From assembly GCF_900696085.1 (NCBI RefSeq), contig NZ_CAADFC020000021.1, positions 62,001-126,000 on the forward strand: a stretch of DNA of 64,000 bases. The letters run 5' to 3'. Positions 42,279 to 48,748 of the stretch are shown piece after piece. The stretch's first letter is position 1. Every line of letters starts with the position of its first letter. The notes below the pieces were generated by a model. The model searched no databases and was not told the DNA's origin. It saw only the letters and a list, made by a program, of their open reading frames with translations. The stretch comes from Bradyrhizobium ivorense. Lineage in GTDB: Bacteria; Pseudomonadota; Alphaproteobacteria; Rhizobiales; Xanthobacteraceae. The position numbers and the translations under genes are program-made.

Positions 42279-43309
42279 GCGGCAGCGCTCCAGGCAAAGT
42301 CGTCGTAGGCCTCCTCGAGCGAGCGGTGCACGCTCGACGGTTCTTCCGAGGTCAGGATCTTCTGCCGCCAGCTCTTCAACGTTGCGGCCGGCGCGCAGCT
42401 ATAGGCGGCCGCGACCTCGAGCGCCCAGCCGAGATGCTTGCGTGCATGCTTGAGCCCGACGCGGAGGCCGTAATGGCTGCAGACCTCGTCGTAGAGCGCG
42501 CGGACATGCTTGAGCTGCTCGGCCAGCGGCGGTGCGGCCTCGGCGATGCCGGTCTCGAGCCGGCGGCCGACCTGCCCCGGCAGCCAGGGCTGTCCCTGCG
42601 CGCCGCGGCCGATCATGACGGCGTCGGCGCCGGACTGCTCGAGCGCCGTGACGGCCTTATCGAAGGTGCTGACGTCGCCATTGACCACCACCGGGACCGC
42701 GACGGCGTCCTTGACCGCCCGGATTGCCTGCCAGTCCGCCTCGCCCTTGTAGAACTGGCAGCGGGTGCGGCCGTGCACGGTGATCATCTGCACGCCGGCG
42801 CCTTCGGCGCGGCGCGCCAGTTCCGGCGCGTTGAGCGAACGGTCGTCCCAGCCGAGCCGCATCTTCAGCGTCACCGGCACCTTGACCGCCGCGATCGTCG
42901 CCTCGATCAGCGTCAGCGCATGGTCGAGGTCCCGCATCAGCGCCGAGCCGGACTGGCCGCCGGTCACGTGGCGGGCCGGGCAGCCCATGTTGATGTCGAT
43001 GATGTCGGCGCCGGCGGCCTCGGCGATGCGGGCGCCCTCCGCCATCCAGCGGGTCCCGCAGCCGGCCAGCTGCACCACATGCGGGCCGATCCCGGCCGCT
43101 TCGCAGCGCAACTTCGACATCGGCTTGCCGTTCACCAGATCGTCGCTGGCGGTCATCTCCGAGACCACCAATCCGGCGCCCAAGGCCGCCGTGAGTCGGC
43201 GGAAGGGCGCATCGGTAATGCCGGACATCGGCGCGAGGAGAACCCGGTTGGCGACGGCAATATCGCCGATCTTCAACGGGTTACGAGCTACACTTTGCAC
43301 GCCGGTCAC
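42275..43309 (-). CDS. dusB: tRNA-dihydrouridine synthase B (NifR3)
   Basis: 344 residues from GTG 43309. FMN TIM-barrel; signature motifs APMSGITDAPFR, DINMGCPARHVTGGQSGSALM with the catalytic Cys, MRLGWDD, HGRTRCQFYKG, and GRGAQGQPWL. It reduces uridine to dihydrouridine in tRNA. First gene of the dusB-ntrBC operon, the arrangement found in Rhodobacter and Rhizobium, where the gene was named nifR3. The promoter carries an NtrC-like site (43365-43379). Confidence 0.96.
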   Translation of the reverse strand: MTGVQSVARNPLKIGDIAVANRVLLAPMSGITDAPFRRLTAALGAGLVVSEMTASDDLVNGKPMSKLRCEAAGIGPHVVQLAGCGTRWMAEGARIAEAAGADIIDINMGCPARHVTGGQSGSALMRDLDHALTLIEATIAAVKVPVTLKMRLGWDDRSLNAPELARRAEGAGVQMITVHGRTRCQFYKGEADWQAIRAVKDAVAVPVVVNGDVSTFDKAVTALEQSGADAVMIGRGAQGQPWLPGQVGRRLETGIAEAAPPLAEQLKHVRALYDEVCSHYGLRVGLKHARKHLGWALEVAAAYSCAPAATLKSWRQKILTSEEPSSVHRSLEEAYDDFAWSAAA

Positions 43310-43357
43310 GGCTGTCTCGAAGTTGGGTCGGCCACGTCATTGCAGCCGACATTGTTT

Positions 43358-43385
43358 ATTTTGCGCACAATTCTTGTGCAGTCAA
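43358..43385 (-). promoter_or_regulatory. dusB-ntrBC promoter with an NtrC-type site in the spacer
   Basis: On the minus strand: -35 TTGACT (43385-43380), a 16-base spacer, -10 CAAAAT (43363-43358). Within the spacer GCAC AATTCTT GTGC (43365-43379, + strand reading) matches the NtrC consensus GCAC-N7-GTGC exactly. A site between the two boxes would block sigma70 polymerase. Negative autoregulation of ntrBC in Rhizobium etli supports this reading. The boxes are by eye. Confidence 0.75.
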
Positions 43386-43562
43386 GGTTCTTGCCTACAG
43401 TTTAGACAATTCTACCACCGACGCAAGTGCACTGCAACAAAATCTGCTTTTCCCACAGCTAGCTGGAAACGCTCTGTTCTTGCGCACCGGGCATGGTAAG
43501 GGCTGTGCGCGACTGTGACGTCGCCCTCTCCTCACCCCCGATTCGTCTGTCATTGGTTCAAC

Positions 43563-44759
43563 ATGCCCAAGCCTGAGCGTACCGCAGCCATTCTTGTCGC
43601 AGCCGGCCGAGGCCTGCGCGCCGGCGCGGGCGGGCCGAAGCAGTACCGGACCATCGGCGGACAGACCGTGATCTATCGGGCCATGGAGGCGTTCTCCGGG
43701 CATCCTGACGTGTTCGCCGTCCAGCCGGTGGTCAACCCGGATGACACCGCGCTGTTTCGCGACGCCGTCGCCGGCCTGCGCCACCAGCCGCCGACCCCGG
43801 GCGGCGCGACCCGGCAGGCCTCGGTGCATGCGGGGCTCGAGGCGCTTGCGAGTAACAGGCCCGATATCGTGCTGATCCACGATGCCGCACGCCCCTTTGT
43901 CACGTCGGCGGTGATCTCGCGCGCGATCGCGGCCGCCGGCCGCACCGGTGCTGCGATCCCGGTGATTCCGGTCACCGATACCATCAAGCTTACCGGCGAT
44001 GCCGGCCACGTCGAGGCGACGCCGGAGCGCGCGCGGCTGCGGATCGCGCAGACGCCACAGGCCTTTCGCTTTGACGTGATACTGGAGGCGCATCGTCGCG
44101 CGGCACGCGAGGGCCGCAGCGATTTCACCGACGATGCAGCGCTTGCGGAATGGGCGGGATTGACGGTTGCGACATTTGAAGGTGATCCTGCCAACATGAA
44201 ACTCACCACTCCCGACGATTTCGTGCGCGAGGAAGCGCGGCTCGCGAGCCAGCTCGGCGACATCAGGACCGGCACCGGCTACGACGTGCATGCCTTCGGC
44301 GACGGCGACCATGTGATGATCTGCGGCGTGCGTGTGCCGCACACCAAGGGCTTTCTCGCCCATTCTGACGGCGATGTCGGGCTGCATGCGCTGGTCGACG
44401 CGATCCTCGGCGCTCTGGCCGACGGCGACATCGGCTCGCACTTCCCGCCCAGCGATGCCAAGTGGAAGGGCGCGTCCTCCGACCAGTTTTTGAAATATGC
44501 CGTCGAGCGCGTCACCGCGCGCGGCGGGCGGATCGCCAATCTCGAGGTGACGATGATCTGCGAGCGGCCGAAGATCGGCCCGCTGCGCGACAGCATGCGG
44601 GCGAAGATCGCGGAGATCTCCGGCGTTCACATCTCGCGGGTGGCGGTGAAGGCGACCACCAGCGAGCGCCTCGGCTTCACCGGCCGCGAGGAAGGCATCG
44701 CGGCAACCGCGAGCGCGACGATACGTCTCCCCTGGGACGATAAAGGCTGGAGTGCCTGA
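43563..44759 (+). CDS. ispDF: bifunctional IspD/IspF enzyme
   Basis: 398 residues from ATG 43563; a GTG 48 bases earlier is possible. N-terminal IspD (residues about 1-230): AAILVAAGRGLRAGAGGPKQY, HDAARPFV, TPQAFRF. C-terminal IspF (about 238-398): GTGYDVHAFGDGDHVMICGV, the metal site in HSDGDVGLHALVDAILGALADGDIG, and TTSERLGFTGREEGIAA. The two activities make 4-diphosphocytidyl-methylerythritol and then the cyclodiphosphate in the non-mevalonate isoprenoid route. The fusion is common in alphaproteobacteria. Confidence 0.96.
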   Translation: MPKPERTAAILVAAGRGLRAGAGGPKQYRTIGGQTVIYRAMEAFSGHPDVFAVQPVVNPDDTALFRDAVAGLRHQPPTPGGATRQASVHAGLEALASNRPDIVLIHDAARPFVTSAVISRAIAAAGRTGAAIPVIPVTDTIKLTGDAGHVEATPERARLRIAQTPQAFRFDVILEAHRRAAREGRSDFTDDAALAEWAGLTVATFEGDPANMKLTTPDDFVREEARLASQLGDIRTGTGYDVHAFGDGDHVMICGVRVPHTKGFLAHSDGDVGLHALVDAILGALADGDIGSHFPPSDAKWKGASSDQFLKYAVERVTARGGRIANLEVTMICERPKIGPLRDSMRAKIAEISGVHISRVAVKATTSERLGFTGREEGIAATASATIRLPWDDKGWSA

Positions 44760-44760
44760 C

Positions 44761-45360
44761 ATGGGCGGCAGCGACGCTCGTGCCCTCTCCCGCTCGCTGC
44801 TCGACCTGTGCCGGATGCGCAAGCTGACCATCGCGACCGCCGAATCCTGCACCGGCGGCCTGGTCGCCGGCGCGCTGACCGACATCCCCGGCTCGTCCGA
44901 CGTGATCGACCGCGGCTTCGTCACCTATTCGAACGAAGCCAAGCGGGTGATGCTCGGGGTCAAGGCGGCAACGCTCGAGACGTTTGGCGCGGTCAGCAAG
45001 GAAACCGCGACTGCGATGGCGATCGGTGCGCTGGAAAAGGCCGGCGTCGACCTCGCGGTCTCCATCACCGGGATCGCCGGGCCCGGCGGCGCCACGCCAG
45101 GCAAGCCGGTGGGTCTCGTGCACTTTGCCGTTGCCGCGCGCGACGGCCGCATCATTCACCGCGAACAGCGGTTTGGCGCGATCGGCCGCAGCGCGGTGCG
45201 CCAGCGCTCGGTGGTCGAGGCGTTGCGCATGCTGATGGAGCTGGCGCGCCCGCCGCAAGCGGCAAAGCCGCGTCGCGAGGCCGTCAGCCGGCTGCGGCCG
45301 CGGGTGGCGCGCTCGCCGCGCAGTCACGCCGCCAAGCGGCGCCGGACGCCGCGCGGATGA
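44761..45360 (+). CDS. CinA C-terminal domain amidohydrolase (PncC-like)
   Basis: 199 residues from ATG 44761, one base after the ispDF stop; GTG 44752 is an alternative that overlaps it. The CinA-C motifs are clear: ATAESCTGGLVAGALTDIPGSSD, FVTYSNEAKRVMLGV, SITGIAGPGGATPGKPVG. PncC members deamidate nicotinamide mononucleotide. The N-terminal CinA domain is absent, as in stand-alone PncC. A strongly basic tail (PRREAVSRLRPRVARSPRSH) is an unusual addition. Cotranscription with ispDF is likely. Confidence 0.9.
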   Translation: MGGSDARALSRSLLDLCRMRKLTIATAESCTGGLVAGALTDIPGSSDVIDRGFVTYSNEAKRVMLGVKAATLETFGAVSKETATAMAIGALEKAGVDLAVSITGIAGPGGATPGKPVGLVHFAVAARDGRIIHREQRFGAIGRSAVRQRSVVEALRMLMELARPPQAAKPRREAVSRLRPRVARSPRSHAAKRRRTPRG

Positions 45361-45522
45361 ACTTGGCAGCTTGAGTCGCGCCCTAAAGTCGATCTATTTC
45401 CAATCGTGTTAACTGCAACCCAGTGTCGCTGGGCCGGCACGCAACTTTGACGTTGCCTCGCCGTTTTCTCCTGTTCCAACCTGCGGCATTCCAACCGCAA
45501 ATCCACAACAAGGAGAAAATTG

Positions 45523-45918
45523 ATGAAGTTGGGAACGTTGGTCGTGGCCAGCATCACCGCCGGTGCCATGACACTGTCGACTGTTGTCCCCTCGGTTGCC
45601 GCGCCGCTCGCTCCGGCACGTTTGCAGGATCAGCCTACCTCCGTTCAGCAAGTGCAGTACCGGCACTATCATGGCGGCGGCCCGCGCTACGGCTACCGCG
45701 GCGGTGGTTATCGCGGCGGATATCACCACCACGGTGGCGGCGGAAATGCCGGCGCGGTGATCGGCGGTCTTGCGGTCGGCGCGATCATCGGCGGTGCGAT
45801 TGCCGCAAGCCAGGCCAAGGCCAACAACGACGCCTATTGCTCCCAGCGCTTCCGCTCCTACGACCCGGCGTCGGGCACCTACATCGCATCCGGCGGCGTG
45901 CGCCGTCCCTGCCCGTAA
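45523..45918 (+). CDS. BA14K family exported protein
   Basis: 131 residues from ATG 45523 with AAGGAGAAAA upstream. Signal peptide (residues about 1-27, ending VAA). A Gly/His/Tyr-rich segment with GGGYRGGYHHHGGGG precedes a small hydrophobic helix (GAVIGGLAVGAIIGGAIAA) and the BA14K end AYCSQRFRSYDPASGTYIA with a closing Cys. The family was described as a Brucella immunoreactive lectin-like protein. Function in free-living relatives is unclear. A perfect 8-bp hairpin terminator follows. Confidence 0.88.
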   Translation: MKLGTLVVASITAGAMTLSTVVPSVAAPLAPARLQDQPTSVQQVQYRHYHGGGPRYGYRGGGYRGGYHHHGGGGNAGAVIGGLAVGAIIGGAIAASQAKANNDAYCSQRFRSYDPASGTYIASGGVRRPCP

Positions 45919-45938
45919 GGCAATGCAAGGGCATTGCC
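45919..45938 (+). terminator. hairpin terminator after the BA14K gene
   Basis: GGCAATGC and GCATTGCC form an 8-bp perfect stem around AAGG, beginning directly after the TAA stop; TGTAGTTC follows. Confidence 0.75.
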
Positions 45939-45965
45939 TGTAGTTCACCGTTGCGATCCCCTCTC

Positions 45966-46085
45966 CGTCATTGCGAGGAGCGACAGCGACGAAGCAATCC
46001 ATCCATCAGCGTACGCGGAGATGGATTGCTTCGCGGAGCCTATCATCGGGCGCGCGTTCGCGCGACCCGTTGGCTCGCAATGACG
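45966..46085. repeat. nested inverted repeat (Bradyrhizobium-type element)
   Basis: Outer arms CGTCATTGCGAG (45966-45977) and CTCGCAATGACG (46074-46085) are 12-bp perfect inverted repeats; inner arms GAAGCAATCCATC (45991-46003) and GATGGATTGCTTC (46020-46032) are 13-bp perfect. The element lies between the convergent BA14K and COQ10-like genes. Elements of this kind are widespread in Bradyrhizobium intergenic regions as I recall. Confidence 0.85.
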
Positions 46086-46094
46086 TTGAGAGAT

Positions 46095-46559
46095 TTATGA
46101 AGCGACCGGCTTGCCGTAGATGTGGTCCGCCCGCTTCTCGAACGCTCCGGCGAAACGGCCGAACGCGGCGTCGAACATCGAGCCCATCAGCATCGCCAGC
46201 ATCCGGTTCTTGAATTCGTAATTCAGGAAAAAGCCGACGTCGCACTCGGCGTCCGACTTCGGCTCGAAGGTCCAGCGATTCTCCAGATTGCTGAACGGAC
46301 CGCGCAGATACTCGACCAGGATTTTCAGATTGGGTCGATCGAGCGTCACCTTGCTGGTAAAAGTTTCCCGCACCAGCTTGAAGGAAACAGTCATGTCGGC
46401 CACCACGATCTCGGTGCCGTCGTCCTTCGGTGTGCGCTGACGGATCTTCAACGCCTGGCACAGCGGCACGAATTCCGGATAGCGCTCGACGTCGGCGACC
46501 AGATCGAACATTTGCGCGGCGCCGTGACGAACCCGCCGCTTGCTTTGGAATCGCGGCAT
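46095..46559 (-). CDS. COQ10/RatA-like START-domain protein
   Basis: 154 residues. The coenzyme Q-binding START-like fold is seen in RVRHGAAQMFDLVADVERYPEFVPLC near the N-terminus, and in FKLVRETFTSKVTL and FLNYEFKNRMLAMLMGSMF. COQ10 proteins bind ubiquinone and are needed for its use; the related RatA proteins of E. coli bind ribosomes. Which applies cannot be decided here. Its start is 3 bases after the lipA stop, so the two are probably one operon. Confidence 0.88.
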   Translation of the reverse strand: MPRFQSKRRVRHGAAQMFDLVADVERYPEFVPLCQALKIRQRTPKDDGTEIVVADMTVSFKLVRETFTSKVTLDRPNLKILVEYLRGPFSNLENRWTFEPKSDAECDVGFFLNYEFKNRMLAMLMGSMFDAAFGRFAGAFEKRADHIYGKPVAS

Positions 46560-46562
46560 GAT

Positions 46563-47522
46563 CTAGCGGCCGCGGGCGACGCGGGCCGCCTGCAGCCTGG
46601 CGAAATCCTCGCCGGCATGATGCGACGAGCGGGTCAGCGGGCTCGCCGACACCATCAGAAATCCCTTGGTATAGGCGACCCGCTCATAGCCGGCGAATTC
46701 ATCCGGCGGCACGTAGCGCATCACGGCGTGATGCTTGCGGGTCGGCTGCAGATACTGGCCGATGGTGAGGAAATCGACGTCGGCCGAGCGTAGATCGTCC
46801 ATCACCTGCAGCACCTCGTGCCGCTCCTCGCCGAGGCCGACCATGATGCCCGACTTGGTGAAGATGGTCGGGTCCGTCTCCTTGACCCGCTGCAGCAGCC
46901 GGATCGAGTGGAAATAGCGCGCGCCGGGACGAACCGTGAGGTAGCGCGACGGCACGGTTTCCAGATTGTGGTTGAACACGTCGGGCTTTGCGGCGACCAC
47001 GCGCTCCAGCGCGCCGTCCTTGCGCAGGAAGTCCGGGGTCAGGATTTCGATCGTCGTGATCGGGCAGCGCGCACGGATGGCGCGAATGGTTTCGGCAAAA
47101 TGCTCAGCGCCACCGTCGGCGAGATCGTCGCGGTCGACCGAGGTCACCACCACATGGGTCAGGCCGAGCTTGAAGGTCGCCTCGGCGACATATTCCGGCT
47201 CATTGGTCTCGAGCGCCGCGGGCATGCCGGTCTTGACGTTGCAGAACGCGCAGGCCCGCGTGCAGGTGTCGCCCATGATCATGAAGGTGGCGTGCTTCTT
47301 GTCCCAGCACTCGCCGATATTGGGGCAGCCGGCCTCCTCGCACACCGTGACGAGGCCGTTCTCCTTGACGATGCGGCGGGTGTCGGCATAGCCGCGCGAG
47401 TTCGGCGCACGGACCCGGATCCAGTCCGGCTTCGGCGGCGAGACTGCATCCGGCCGGTTCACCTTTTCGGGGTGTCGCGGGCGCAACGGGGTCGTGGAGA
47501 TGGTATCGACGATGGTGACCAT
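46563..47522 (-). CDS. lipA: lipoyl synthase
   Basis: 319 residues from ATG 47522; the longer frame starts with TTG. Radical SAM enzyme: CEEAGCPNIGEC (auxiliary 4Fe-4S) and CTRACAFCNV (CxxxCxxC radical cluster), plus GLEERH-like GLGEERHEVL and QYLQPTRKH near the C-terminus. It inserts sulphur at C6 and C8 of protein-bound octanoyl chains. The N-terminal 35 residues are an unstructured Pro-rich leader. Operon with the COQ10-like gene. Confidence 0.96.
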   Translation of the reverse strand: MVTIVDTISTTPLRPRHPEKVNRPDAVSPPKPDWIRVRAPNSRGYADTRRIVKENGLVTVCEEAGCPNIGECWDKKHATFMIMGDTCTRACAFCNVKTGMPAALETNEPEYVAEATFKLGLTHVVVTSVDRDDLADGGAEHFAETIRAIRARCPITTIEILTPDFLRKDGALERVVAAKPDVFNHNLETVPSRYLTVRPGARYFHSIRLLQRVKETDPTIFTKSGIMVGLGEERHEVLQVMDDLRSADVDFLTIGQYLQPTRKHHAVMRYVPPDEFAGYERVAYTKGFLMVSASPLTRSSHHAGEDFARLQAARVARGR

Positions 47523-47541
47523 AGGTGCCTGCAAGTCGCGA

Positions 47542-47590
47542 GAGCATGATCCGGAAAAGTGGAAGCCGGTTTTCCGAACAGATCATGCTC
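47542..47590. repeat. short inverted repeat, family A copy 2
   Basis: Arms GAGCATGATC (47542-47551) and GATCATGCTC (47581-47590) are 10-bp perfect, with inner CGGAAAA and TTTTCCG. It lies between lipA and the glycosylase gene, 20 bases before the lipA start and so within the region where the lipA promoter is expected. Confidence 0.9.
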
Positions 47591-47708
47591 CAGTAAAGAC
47601 CTTAGCTAATCCGTGTTGACGCGGCCTGCAACCCGGCGCCCGACCCTAGCAGAGCGGCCGGAATATTGGCAGTCTCCTGCCCTGTTCCGCCGCGATTCCC
47701 ACCTGAAA

Positions 47709-48323
47709 ATGGCTCAAAAACCGCAATCGACCACGGCGACCGCGCCGCGCCTCGGCAAGCCGCTGAAACGCTCGTTCTTTGACCGCAGCGTGCATGAGGT
47801 CGCGCCCGACCTGATCGGCGCGACCTTCCTGGTCGGCGGCGTCGGCGGCATCATCGTCGAGGTCGAGGCCTACCACCACACCGAACCGGCGGCCCATTCG
47901 TTCAACGGGCCGACCCCGCGCAACCAGGTGATGTTCGGACCGCCCGGTTTCTCCTATGTCTACCGCTCCTACGGCATCCATTGGTGCGTGAACTTCGTCT
48001 GCGAGAAGGCCGGCTCGGCCAGCGCCGTGCTGATCCGCGCGCTGGAGCCGACCCATGGCCTCGCCGCGATGCGCAGGCGGCGCGGGCTGGACGATGCGCG
48101 GGCCCTGTGCTCGGGGCCCGGCAAGCTCTGCGAGGCGCTCGGCATCAGCATTGCCCACAGCGAGCTGCCGCTCGACCGTCCGCCAATCGCGCTTTATGCC
48201 CGTACCGAAACGCCCGACATCGCCACCGGCGTGCGGATCGGCATCACCAAGGCGGTCGAGCTGCCCTGGCGCTATGGGGTGAAGGGATCAAAATTCCTCA
48301 GCAAGCCGTTTGCGTCAGCGTAG
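47709..48323 (+). CDS. DNA-3-methyladenine glycosylase (AAG/MPG family)
   Basis: 204 residues from ATG 47709. The AAG fold signature is in VEVEAYHHTEPAAHSFNGPTPRNQVMFGPPGFSYVYRSYGIHWCVNFV, which contains the catalytic Glu and DNA-contacting residues, and later SGPGKLCEALGI. It removes alkylated purines from DNA. The longer upstream frame is not used. Its 3' end overlaps the LanC-like remnant on the other strand by 9 bases. Confidence 0.92.
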   Translation: MAQKPQSTTATAPRLGKPLKRSFFDRSVHEVAPDLIGATFLVGGVGGIIVEVEAYHHTEPAAHSFNGPTPRNQVMFGPPGFSYVYRSYGIHWCVNFVCEKAGSASAVLIRALEPTHGLAAMRRRRGLDDARALCSGPGKLCEALGISIAHSELPLDRPPIALYARTETPDIATGVRIGITKAVELPWRYGVKGSKFLSKPFASA

Positions 48324-48693
48324 CGGCGCGCTTGACGGAGGCGACGGCGGCGCCATGACCATGCTGCGCAGTTCGGCGACGCGCCGCGGCCGCGGGATCA
48401 GCACGGACGGCACATTCGCGGGATCGTAAAGCCGCAGGTAGAAATGACCGATGCCGGCGAGCCCGAGCAACAGGCTCGCCGCCGCCGGGTACGCCGCACG
48501 GCCACGGCAGGTCCTTGCGGCGACAGGTTTCGATGCCATAGCGCCCGACGCCTTCGGCAACCGCGCGCGCGGTTTGATCGCCGAGCACCTCGGCGGCGGT
48601 GATGAACAACTCGGCATTGCCGGCGCGGCCGTGGCATGGCGTGAAATCGAATTGCGAACCGTAATTCGGATCGGCGAGCGTCCGCCCGCCTTG
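48315..48693 (-). pseudogene. frameshifted remnant of a lanthionine synthetase C-like protein
   Basis: In one minus frame the conceptual product runs TLADPNYGSQFDFTPCHGR and on through NAELFITAAEVLGD and KDLPWPCGVPGGGE, and in the next frame SLLLGLAGIGHFYLRLYDP then NVPSVLIP. Together they match the C-terminal third of LanC/LanM cyclase domains: the CHGxAGN motif with zinc-ligand Cys/His and the terminal GLAGIGxFYLRL...PSVL block. The frame break is near 48475-48485 in GGCGGCGGC, an in-frame TAG lies at 48694-48696, and the N-terminal two-thirds are missing. So it is a dead fragment. It ends in the glycosylase gene and starts at repeat family A. Confidence 0.72.
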
Positions 48694-48699
48694 CTAGTT

Positions 48700-48748
48700 G
48701 GGCACGATCCTTTCGGAAAACCGCTTCACACTTTTCCGGATCATGCCC
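48700..48748. repeat. short inverted repeat, family A copy 3
   Basis: GGGCACGATC and GATCATGCCC form the arms, with CGGAAAA and TTTTCCG inside. The element begins directly at the valS stop codon (48748-48750) and adjoins the LanC-like remnant, which may mark a rearrangement point. Confidence 0.88.
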
